DNA from: an uncultured Verrucomicrobiota bacterium
Lineage (GTDB): Bacteria > Verrucomicrobiota > Verrucomicrobiia > Chthoniobacterales > SZAS-18
DNA: 6,595 nucleotides
Assembly (NCBI GenBank): GCA_937873255.1
Contig: CALMVM010000198.1
Span: 1 to 6,595 of the forward strand
Direction: 5' to 3'
A program made the translations under genes and the position numbers. Below the pieces are notes generated by a model. That model did no database searches, was not told where the DNA came from, and worked only from the letters and a program-made list of their open reading frames with translations. The stretch's first letter is position 1. Each line of letters begins with the position of its first letter. Shown here one piece after another: positions 1 to 5,366 of this stretch.

Positions 1-84
1 CCCTGTGGCTCGGAAAAGTGGGTCTCGTCAATCGAGCGTCCACGGTTCGTGGACGATGAAGACAGCGACGAAACGGAGGAGTGA
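1..84 (+). CDS. C-terminal end of an unidentified protein (partial)
   Basis: Frame 1 is open from the first base and gives 27 residues before a TGA at 82-84. The fragment contains GSEKWV, then IERPRFV, and ends in a very acidic tail (DDEDSDETEE). Third positions are mostly G or C, as in the other genes on the left side. The 5' part lies outside the window, so the product cannot be named. The P-x-GSE-x-WV pattern faintly recalls the C-terminus of some REP-associated (IS200-like) transposases, but this is a guess from a few residues. After the TGA the same frame stays open for 27 more codons to a TAA at 166-168 (contains DAVAFRDTFSAVREHG). The true end may therefore have been moved by a point mutation. 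The reading frame is fairly plausible; the identity is unknown. Confidence 0.35.
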   Translation, partial: PCGSEKWVSSIERPRFVDDEDSDETEE

Positions 85-168
85 TGGGTCAAGAGTGCCA
101 GCACGACCGCGAAGAGCGATGCGGTGGCCTTCCGTGACACCTTCAGCGCCGTTCGAGAACACGGTTAA

Positions 169-574
169 AACGACGGTTGCACAGCCACACCGTATCTTGC
201 GGTCCGAACGGGTTTATTCGATCCGATTTGATGGACGCGGCCCGGCAGGCTGACAAGCGTGGCTCTGAATCGAATCGAAGAGGCCAGCCTTTCGGAATGC
301 GCCGACGGCTTTTGGCGTGCGCTTCGTCTTATATTGCTCAAGTTATAGCCGTACTTGGGGATGGACGAACATAAAACCCGCGAAAAACGGGTGTTTTGTC
401 CGCAAGCCGCCGCAAATTCTGCCAAAACCTCCCAGCTGAAGCGCCTCGGCTAAGTATTGGTCGTCCAAATACCTACAGATTTAAAGTATCCGACCCGTTT
501 ATGAAGAGCCGCGATCCTGCTGCCCTCTTCTGTAGCAGCGAGGCAGATGGCAAAAATCGAAGACCGATGATCAT
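169..574. other. Intergenic stretch without a convincing gene
   Basis: Several short frames are open here on both strands, but their translations are basic, low in recognisable structure and mutually overlapping. None has a convincing ribosome binding site. The only element I can support is the terminator-like hairpin near 373-397. The stretch separates the + strand gene end at the left edge from the 3' end of the minus-strand regulator, so it is the junction between two converging transcription units. Confidence 0.5.
373..397. terminator. Bidirectional Rho-independent terminator candidate
   Basis: The stem ACCCG (376-380) pairs with CGGGT (388-392) around the 7-base loop CGAAAAA. It is preceded by AAAA and followed, after one G, by TTTT (394-397). 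The same hairpin read on the minus strand is followed directly by TTTTA, so it could stop transcription in both directions. It sits between the gene end at the left edge (+) and the XRE regulator (-), where converging transcripts would meet. The stem is short (5 bp), so strength is uncertain. Confidence 0.5.
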
Positions 575-871
575 TTAATACCCGACCATGCGAAGCAACT
601 CCGACGCTTTGATGCCAAGGCGTTTTGCAATGAGAGCCAAGGTGTAAATGCTCGTGGTGTTTTCGCCACGTTCCACAAAACCGATCTGCGTGCGATGCAC
701 GCCCAGGTCGTCCGCAAGGCGCTCCTGTGAGTAGCCAGCCTTGTGCCGCAGCTTCCGAATCTGCGCGCCGATGGTTTTCGCCATCAGGATGCTGGCATCG
801 TTCTTCTGACTTCTGGCCACCGACCAGCCTGTCGATAGGCAGTTTTTACTCGACATAGAATAACTATCCAT
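575..871 (-). CDS. XRE-family helix-turn-helix transcriptional regulator
   Basis: This is a small cytoplasmic DNA-binding protein of the Cro/CI (XRE) type. As drawn it has 98 residues. The HTH domain spans about residues 33-95: IGAQIRKLRHKAGYSQERLA, then the recognition-helix region DDLGVHRTQIGFVERGE, then ALIAKRLGIKASELLR. The S-Q-E-x-L-A and R-x-x-I-x-x-x-E-R-G-E patterns are typical of the family. The first 29 residues have no family resemblance, and an internal ATG at 784 (MAKTIG) would give a 69-residue protein of ordinary size for a one-domain XRE repressor. Neither start has a clear Shine-Dalgarno, so the shorter form is at least as likely. The gene is divergent from the GYF_2 gene at 951 across 79 bases, the usual arrangement for a regulator acting on its own and its neighbour's promoter. 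That role is inferred. The domain assignment is secure. Confidence 0.9.
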   Translation of the reverse strand: MDSYSMSSKNCLSTGWSVARSQKNDASILMAKTIGAQIRKLRHKAGYSQERLADDLGVHRTQIGFVERGENTTSIYTLALIAKRLGIKASELLRMVGY

Positions 872-894
872 CGTAAAATCGGCTTTTGCTTATG

Positions 895-907
895 GGCCGT
901 GCCGGCC
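895..907. promoter_or_regulatory. Short dyad in the divergent intergenic region (possible operator)
   Basis: GGCCG (895-899) and CGGCC (903-907) form a perfect 5-bp inverted repeat around TGC. It lies between the divergent XRE gene and the GYF_2 gene, where an operator for the regulator would be expected. Half-sites this short and GC-rich arise easily by chance in such DNA, and I see no second copy nearby or clear -10/-35 boxes. Confidence 0.2.
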
Positions 908-950
908 TTCTCGCCATCCGTCCAACCGTCTTCGAATTTCTTCTCGTGCC

Positions 951-2135
951 ATGAACTTTTTCTACGCCGATGACTTTAATCAGGTGCTCGGCCCTTTTGG
1001 GCGCGAGGAGCTTTTCGCCTTACGCCAGCGCGGGCAGATTATTGACGAGACACCGGTGATTGAGGAGGGCGCGGCTGAATGGCGAACATGCGCGGACTTT
1101 TTGCCGCGACCGACTAGTCCCGCGCCTCCCCCGCCGCTTACCCGGCAGGCAACACCCCTCGCGGCGCGAAGACTGCCCTCGGCCGAGGGAGCGCGTTTTT
1201 CTCGCCGACCGGTCAAGACCCTCGCCTTGGTCGCGGGCGTAGTGCTTGCCGTGGTGCTTTCGATGGTTGTACGCGGGCAGACGGGGAAGCCCGGCAAACA
1301 CGGGAACAGCGAACCGACATCCAGCGACCCTGCCAACATCGAAATCCCGGCGACATGGAAGTTCGTAGCCTACGAAGGCAAACATCTGTCCTACCGGCTT
1401 TTCGTTCCCGATTTCTGGACCGCGATGACTCAGCCTCCCGACGAAAGCGCCGACCGCGCCTTCGCCGGTCCTCATGGACTCGTGCTGTCGCTCTACGAGC
1501 TTGACGATGTGGCGGCCTTCGAGGCCGGCCTGCGCAAGTCGATGCCAGACGCCCGGGTCTCCAGCATCGGGACCAACTGGTTCATAGATTCCACCCCCGT
1601 CAACGGCGTGCGCTTGGGGCGCGAGATGTTCCTGTTCCAGTTCGGACAAACGACTCTGGCCGTGACCTTACGCGCACCGGTGGATACCCCGGTGGCGCTG
1701 ATCCGAGGGTTTGCCGCCGACGCGGGCCTGTCTATGGGCTACTCTAAGGCGGCTTTCGGCAAACCCGACCGACCGGACGCTTTCGACGTGCGCCCGCGCA
1801 CCCACAGCATGTTGCTGACCGAACTGGGCAAGTGGGACGAGATTGACCGGACCACCAAGGCTGTCGTGAGCCGGCCGCACACGATAGGGAAAGAGCAGTA
1901 TAAAACACGGCTCTCTTTTTATTTTGGGTGGTCGGTGGGCGACAGGCTCATCGCCGACGCGGACTGGTTTCAACACGTCATGGGCAGGCCCGTGCGCACC
2001 CAGACGATGCAGATGGGCCGCGACACCTCGACCCTGTGGTACTACGAGTGCGCGGACGGCACGATCCAGCTTGCCGCCGATGCGCGGGCGCTGGCTAACA
2101 ACGGGGTGATCCGAGCCACCCTCAACGATTACTGA
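951..2135 (+). CDS. GYF_2 (DUF4339) domain single-pass membrane protein
   Basis: A 394-residue protein of unknown precise function. Residues 1-50 form a GYF_2-type domain: aromatic N-terminus (FFYADD), GPFGREEL, a following G-Q-I, T-P-V, and a W before the end. In known families this fold is an N-terminal cytoplasmic module, probably for protein interaction. A Pro-rich linker (about 52-65) and a basic stretch (73-89) precede one hydrophobic segment at about 90-108 (LALVAGVVLAVVLSMVV). The rest is therefore probably outside the cytoplasmic membrane. Residues 135-260 look like an alpha/beta domain (YRLFVPDFW near 148). Residues 285-394 form a second domain ending in WYYECADGTIQL, a pattern I associate with planctomycete surface or secreted proteins and which loosely recalls BamE-like folds (inference). 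The start ATG has no clear Shine-Dalgarno, but the GYF_2 domain begins immediately after it, which supports the choice. G/C dominates third positions. The frame shows no interruption. Confidence 0.85.
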   Translation: MNFFYADDFNQVLGPFGREELFALRQRGQIIDETPVIEEGAAEWRTCADFLPRPTSPAPPPPLTRQATPLAARRLPSAEGARFSRRPVKTLALVAGVVLAVVLSMVVRGQTGKPGKHGNSEPTSSDPANIEIPATWKFVAYEGKHLSYRLFVPDFWTAMTQPPDESADRAFAGPHGLVLSLYELDDVAAFEAGLRKSMPDARVSSIGTNWFIDSTPVNGVRLGREMFLFQFGQTTLAVTLRAPVDTPVALIRGFAADAGLSMGYSKAAFGKPDRPDAFDVRPRTHSMLLTELGKWDEIDRTTKAVVSRPHTIGKEQYKTRLSFYFGWSVGDRLIADADWFQHVMGRPVRTQTMQMGRDTSTLWYYECADGTIQLAADARALANNGVIRATLNDY

Positions 2136-2208
2136 CGAGGGAAGGGTACACCCTCCCCGGTGGACGACGGGGAGCACTACTCGTTTCCTCTCCCTTCCAG
2201 CCTAGCCC

Positions 2209-2616
2209 GTGGCTTATAAACGCAGCGATCTCAACGATTTGATCTTTCACGACGCAGCCGTGCTGCCGCGCGGCTCGGCCGGTTTCGGTGAGGTCAGTCT
2301 GGCGGTCGCCGAGTTGCAGGGCGGCGACCTGTCCAAGGCTGCCGCCTTCGCGGAAAGGGCAGTGGGGAAGGATTCGCACCTTGCCGCCGGGTGGATGGCC
2401 AAAGCGGCAGCCGACGTGTTTGGGGCCACGGGCACCGACCTGCGCACCGCACGTGCGCTCTTCTGCCTGGAGCGCGCCGTCGAGGGCGCGCCCAACCGGC
2501 GGGCGGCCCTGGTCGAGTTTTTCGTGACGAACCTCCTGGCCCACTACGTGACGATGCTTTGTACCGCCGCCGAGCAACGCGCAGGACAGTGGATGGAGGC
2601 GAAATCGGAAGCGTGA
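2209..2616 (+). CDS. TPR-like protein, N-terminal part of an interrupted gene
   Basis: A 135-residue frame starting at GTG (2209), 73 bases after the GYF_2 gene. It is predicted helical. Residues about 26-65 look like a TPR helix pair (SLAVAELQGGDLSKAAAFAE followed by RAV and AGWMAKAAADV), and a second helical hairpin covers about 75-130. No signal peptide or membrane segment is seen. There is no convincing Shine-Dalgarno, but GTG is the sensible start because the upstream in-frame sequence is not protein-like. The frame ends at TGA 2614-2616, yet the same frame continues at once with HYDQAALLSALGMTAALTAFF, which reads as a natural continuation of the helical protein. I therefore think this is the N-terminal third of a larger membrane-anchored protein. 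As it stands in the sequence it would be made as a short cytoplasmic protein. Function unknown. Confidence 0.6.
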   Translation: MAYKRSDLNDLIFHDAAVLPRGSAGFGEVSLAVAELQGGDLSKAAAFAERAVGKDSHLAAGWMAKAAADVFGATGTDLRTARALFCLERAVEGAPNRRAALVEFFVTNLLAHYVTMLCTAAEQRAGQWMEAKSEA

Positions 2617-2637
2617 CGACACTACGACCAAGCGGCG

Positions 2638-3471
2638 TTGCTGAGCGCCCTAGGCATGACGGCGGCGCTGACGGCTTTCTTCGCCAGGACGTTCAGCACG
2701 CGGGCCGTGGCCGGGCTGGCCTCGGGGTGGGCGTACGTGGAATGCGCCCGGGAAGAGCGCGACGCCGCCCTGGCAGAGGTCGTCGCGCGTGGACATCGTT
2801 CGGCCTCGCTGCTGCACTTTGTGCCCGCACGCGACCTGAGCTGGCTGTCGGCCAGGATTCTGGAGGCCGAGGGCCTGCCGGCTGCCGACGCACTCGATCC
2901 TATGATCTCCGGCTTCCTCGGTGCGTTTCGCACGGTCCTCGGCGTGCATCTGCGCTGGTTAAAGAGCCATCTTGACCTGTCGATCCGCTCTCACATCCAG
3001 GGCGACAGCCGCCCGCTGTTGCGAAGCTACGGGGGATCGCGATCGACCCTGCTCCCGCACCCGGAGAGCGAGGCGACCTTGTGCTGCCTCCGGCAGCTTT
3101 TGCCCCACGTCGAACGCTCGGCCGAGTATGAGCATTTGGCCTACCCCATCAAGCTCGCGCTCGGCCCCGTGCCAGCGCTGCCTGATACTCCACGCCCCGG
3201 CTCGTCGGCTGTGTTCACGGTGATCTACCGCGTCGCCTTCGCCCTGACCTTCCTCCTTCTGGTCAGCCACAGAACCGCTGAGGTGCCGATAGCCGGAGTC
3301 GGACTTTTTGGGTGCATCGCGTACTGGGCGCACGGGCGCGCCAAGGCTCTCAAGTCAAGGCCCAGCGGCAGGAGTGGGAGGACGAGCGGCAACACGCGCT
3401 CAACCATCGGGCGGCGAGACGCCAGACCGAGGAGGCGCGGCTTTTTGCGGTGGTGGCCAGACTATGGGTGA
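2638..3471 (+). CDS. Helical protein with two C-terminal membrane segments, middle part of an interrupted gene
   Basis: Up to 277 residues in the same frame as the TPR frame upstream. A separate start would be TTG (2638) or ATG (2656, MTAALTAFF); neither has a Shine-Dalgarno, which argues that this is a continuation rather than an independent gene. The N-terminal 180 residues are mostly helical, with DLSWLSARILEAEGLPAADA near residues 66-85. Two hydrophobic segments follow near residues 191-210 (VFTVIYRVAFALTFLLLVS) and 216-232 (VPIAGVGLFGCIAYWAHG), giving a membrane hairpin. After AHGRAKALK the listed frame turns into a basic Gly/Arg/Ser-rich tail (about residues 241-277) with no structure. 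An overlapping frame, 3357-3530, carries a normal helical C-terminus. The last 38 or so residues of this frame are therefore probably an artefact of a one-base frameshift. Function unknown; probably an inner-membrane partner of the GYF_2 protein encoded upstream (inference from adjacency only). Confidence 0.5.
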   Translation: MLSALGMTAALTAFFARTFSTRAVAGLASGWAYVECAREERDAALAEVVARGHRSASLLHFVPARDLSWLSARILEAEGLPAADALDPMISGFLGAFRTVLGVHLRWLKSHLDLSIRSHIQGDSRPLLRSYGGSRSTLLPHPESEATLCCLRQLLPHVERSAEYEHLAYPIKLALGPVPALPDTPRPGSSAVFTVIYRVAFALTFLLLVSHRTAEVPIAGVGLFGCIAYWAHGRAKALKSRPSGRSGRTSGNTRSTIGRRDARPRRRGFLRWWPDYG

Positions 3472-3530
3472 CGGATACGTGGCTGGACGCCGGGGCCGAA
3501 CAGACGATCAAAGCGTCTCTGCTGTCGTAG

Positions 3531-3696
3531 ATGACTCGCCGGTAGGCCCTACCTTCACTGCGCCGTCTAGTGGTGGGCGGATGGGGAGGCTGAACACGAG
3601 TCAATCTTCGACGAGGCAGGGAGGGGACACCGTCCACTCTGCATTGAGGGTCGAGGGTTTACGGTTCGGAGATTGCGCGGATACGGTTGGAGGACC
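3531..3696 (+). other. Intergenic spacer with no supported gene
   Basis: These bases separate the end of the restored TPR/membrane frame from the next gene. I see no coding frame with convincing structure. There is a small palindrome GGTAGG-C-CCTACC just after the TAG, too short to call a terminator and lacking a T tract. The last bases carry the ribosome binding site GGAGGA (3689-3694) for the following ATG at 3697. Confidence 0.4.
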
Positions 3697-4203
3697 ATGG
3701 GCCTTGCATATTCCTGGACACTTCGGCGCGCCTTTACCCACCGCCAGTGGGACCGCCTCCTCGCGGAGGCCAAGCGCATCGTCGCCGCAGCCGAGCAGGG
3801 GTCTTGCAAGAAAAACTCCATCCACCTTTCACGACGGGGCGGCTGGTTGTCCTGCGATGCGCACTCCCGGCTTCAAGCTGGCCAGGAGGGCGCGCCTTGT
3901 GCGTCGCCAACCTCCGATGTGCCCAGTGCCTGCCGATGCGAGCCGATCCTGCTTGCTGGGCCACGGGGCACCTTCCGGCCGTTCTTCGGGCCGGACGTTC
4001 TTGCCCTCAACGGTCGCCAGCCCGATCAGGGCGACAGCTTTGTACTCTTCAAACGGCCAGCCGGACACGAATCACCCGTTGAAGGAGGCAGCAGATTTTC
4101 CGGCAGTTGCAAGACAGGCGGATGGCCCTACGGGGCCGTTGTCGCTTCTATCTTGGCCGTCGCCCACGCCATCGCACCCAAGGCCATCGACATTCATCCC
4201 TAA
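3697..4203 (+). CDS. AFTHRQW-type hypothetical protein, degenerate copy
   Basis: A 168-residue frame starting at ATG 3697, preceded by GGAGGA three bases upstream. Residues 1-33 (YSWTLRRAFTHRQWDRLLAE, then AKRIVAAAEQ) and 85-168 (LLAGPRG, VLALNG, DSFVL, CKT--PY, VVASILAVAHAIAPKAIDI) match the order of segments I remember for a family of small cytoplasmic hypothetical proteins of unknown function in planctomycetes and relatives. Two things look wrong. Residues 36-83 (roughly 3802-3945) are extra, Cys/Ser/Arg-rich and unstructured, placed exactly where the conserved halves should join. The usual F-C-K-T-x-R-x-P-Y-D motif reads SCKTGGWPYG here. The protein also stops soon after the APKAIDI segment, earlier than I expect. 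It is probably a decaying paralogue, although the frame is still open. Family recognition is from memory and moderately sure; the function is not known. Confidence 0.5.
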   Translation: MGLAYSWTLRRAFTHRQWDRLLAEAKRIVAAAEQGSCKKNSIHLSRRGGWLSCDAHSRLQAGQEGAPCASPTSDVPSACRCEPILLAGPRGTFRPFFGPDVLALNGRQPDQGDSFVLFKRPAGHESPVEGGSRFSGSCKTGGWPYGAVVASILAVAHAIAPKAIDIHP

Positions 4204-4271
4204 ACCGGTTGTCGCCTTGCTGGCTGTCTGTTTTGAAAATTGTCCAAAGTCGTCTCGCGTGGGACGGCAGA

Positions 4272-4300
4272 TTTTTCAGTCGGCGCAGCCGACTGAAAAA
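4272..4300. repeat. Perfect inverted repeat, 13-bp stem with 3-base loop
   Basis: TTTTTCAGTCGGC (4272-4284) and GCCGACTGAAAAA (4288-4300) are exact reverse complements around GCA. The polarity is T-tract, stem, A-tract on both strands, the opposite of a normal Rho-independent terminator, which needs a T tract after the stem. It could be a REP-like palindrome, a mobile-element end, a regulator site or a structured leader element of the operon 190 bases downstream. Only one copy is in this window, so its class cannot be decided. Confidence 0.75.
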
Positions 4301-4478
4301 CAGTTTATAGCGTATGTCAAGTGGCAGTTGATGCAACAACTGTCCAAAGATAAACGAATTCTCAAACGTAGCGATCCGCAACGGCACGGCTTTTGGAGCG
4401 AGTCGGATTTTGTAAAGGTTGAGCGTCCTCTCAGCCGGTCGCAATTGCCGAATGCTTCGATGTTGCATTTGCTACCCT

Positions 4479-4485
4479 AGAAGGT
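4479..4485 (+). promoter_or_regulatory. Ribosome binding site of the zinc-ribbon gene
   Basis: AGAAGGT lies about six bases before ATG 4491, a good Shine-Dalgarno and spacing. It supports this start and contrasts with the weak signals before the GYF_2 and TPR genes on the left. Confidence 0.6.
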
Positions 4486-4490
4486 GTTGA

Positions 4491-5363
4491 ATGCGCTCCG
4501 TGCCACCTCAGAGAAATTGTAAATATTGCGGCGAGACATTTTGGCGCAGCCTTACAATATGTCCTCACTGCGGACAGCCGAGTTTATTCCCAAACTGTGA
4601 AGCGGCTGCCGAGGCGTCACAAATCCAGGCGCTCCAAATCAGGTACGATCAAGCTATAGCTGATGGAAAAGCCCGTGGCTGCGAGGCGGAGGTACTCGCA
4701 TTTCAAAACGAGGTAAAAAGTAGTGAAGCCGTAATCAATCGGTTTTTCGGCGAGGTGTGCCGACTTGCTTATTCAGACGATGAAATCTATGCGACTTTTT
4801 ACCAGCGGATTGAGGGCGGAATGAGGGTGCCTGGAGGGGGTAGTTGGGATCGGCTGCGCGCGATGGCTGATACCGCCCTTTTTGGGGATGTAAACAAGCG
4901 CGAAATCCGATTCGGCGCTCTAACGTTAGATGGATTCGGACTCAGTCACTACGGAGATTGCTCAATTGTCCTTAAAACGTGCATGATCGAGCACCGAGCG
5001 TCAGTTTTCACTGAAAACACCGTGATTTTCATGCGAAACCACAACCTCCAAGCTGCCAATGGCTACGCTATTCCTGATGGTTACCAAGCACCGTGGGACG
5101 CCCGCGCCATCATCGCCGTAGCAAAGATGGCAAACGAAATTTCACCGTCCACGAAGCCCACTGATTTCCCGGAACTACTCCTGAGGCCCGGTCCAAGTGG
5201 TTCATCTGATCGTTTCGTGGAAGTGCATATTTGGGGTTCGCTCACAATCCGTTCAGTCAGCAAAGTGACAGTAAAAAACTGGGTCATGACCCCCTCGGGT
5301 ACTGAATTAAAAGTTCTAGAAAAAAATTTGGCTCGGGCTAATGTCGGGCTAAAAATCCCTTGA
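4491..5363 (+). CDS. Zinc-ribbon protein with an uncharacterised C-terminal domain
   Basis: A 290-residue protein, first gene of a two-gene operon. Residues 9-28 form a zinc ribbon with Cys10, Cys13, Cys24 and Cys27 (CKYC...CPHCG). Residues 35-95 are a charged helical region, likely a coiled linker. Residues 105-290 form a mixed alpha/beta domain with no trans-membrane segment. Notable segments are GGGSWDRL (116-122), NKREIRFGALTLDGFGLSHY (135-154), GDCSIVLK (155-162), HRASVFTENTVIF (168-180) and FVEVHIWGSLTIRS (242-255). The order YGD-x-x-x-VLK, then R-[AS]-[ST]-F-x-x-N, then E-x-H-x-x-G recalls DUF3626 or ADP-ribosyltransferase-like toxin domains. In that reading Arg169 and Glu244 would be the first residues to examine; this is inference from memory. 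The stop is three bases from the next ATG, so the two genes are surely co-transcribed and probably translationally coupled. Third positions carry many more A/T than in the GYF_2 gene, suggesting separate origin. A cytoplasmic effector partnered with the TPR protein is the best guess. Confidence 0.85.
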   Translation: MRSVPPQRNCKYCGETFWRSLTICPHCGQPSLFPNCEAAAEASQIQALQIRYDQAIADGKARGCEAEVLAFQNEVKSSEAVINRFFGEVCRLAYSDDEIYATFYQRIEGGMRVPGGGSWDRLRAMADTALFGDVNKREIRFGALTLDGFGLSHYGDCSIVLKTCMIEHRASVFTENTVIFMRNHNLQAANGYAIPDGYQAPWDARAIIAVAKMANEISPSTKPTDFPELLLRPGPSGSSDRFVEVHIWGSLTIRSVSKVTVKNWVMTPSGTELKVLEKNLARANVGLKIP

Positions 5364-5366
5364 CAA

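Larger units (their letters stand above)
2209..3530 (+). pseudogene. Composite: TPR/membrane protein gene broken by one TGA and one frameshift
   Basis: Reading through the TGA at 2614-2616 and shifting by one base near 3352-3358 restores one continuous protein of about 440 residues. It would have N-terminal TPR-like helices, a helical middle, a two-helix membrane hairpin and a charged helix (AQRQEWEDERQHALNHRAAR, then QTEEARLFAVVARLW), ending at TAG 3528-3530. Third positions in 3357-3530 are almost all G or C, as in the upstream coding part, while the unshifted frame over the same bases gives low-complexity Arg/Gly/Ser. Restoring one A in TCAAGG (3355-3360) would give ...LKSKAQRQEW, a smooth join. 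Two independent lesions in one gene fit a recent pseudogene or sequencing errors better than programmed recoding. No strong slippery heptamer or downstream pseudoknot is apparent. Confidence 0.55.
4204..4490 (+). other. Intergenic region with hairpins upstream of the zinc-ribbon operon
   Basis: A lower-GC stretch between the degenerate hypothetical gene and the two-gene operon. It holds the perfect hairpin at 4272-4300 and, 25 bases further, a small 6-bp dyad CAGTTG-ATGCAA-CAACTG (4326-4343). TGTCCAAAG occurs twice, near 4242 and 4342. A 49-codon frame from ATG 4331 to TAG 4480 ends ten bases before the operon start and has protein-like composition (KRILKRSDPQRHGFWSESDF), but it has no good ribosome binding site and no recognisable match. 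It may be a gene remnant. The operon promoter must lie in or before this stretch; I cannot point to clear -35/-10 boxes. Confidence 0.4.

Noticed and set aside
84..137. Tiny 17-codon frame overlapping the stop of the left-edge gene (TGATG)
   Set aside because: It is too short, with no recognisable features and no independent support. The same-frame continuation after the TGA looks more protein-like.
1020..1649. A 209-codon open frame on the minus strand
   Set aside because: It is a shadow of the GYF_2 gene, whose + strand frame has a recognisable domain, a membrane helix and G/C third positions.
2136..2165. Possible terminator GAGGG...CCCTC after the GYF_2 gene
   Set aside because: The stem is 5 bp with a 9-base loop and is not followed by a T tract, so termination is not supported.
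2122..2631. Minus-strand frame of 169 codons over the TPR gene
   Set aside because: Its composition is typical of an antisense shadow, and the + strand frame shows the TPR-like helical pattern.
3308..4480. A 390-codon open frame spanning the end of the membrane gene, the AFTHRQW gene and the intergenic region
   Set aside because: Its translation is Arg/Pro/Ser/Gly-rich and low in structure. It overlaps better-supported frames and crosses the hairpin region. Long chance frames are common in GC-rich DNA. Only its last 50 or so codons look protein-like, noted as a possible remnant.
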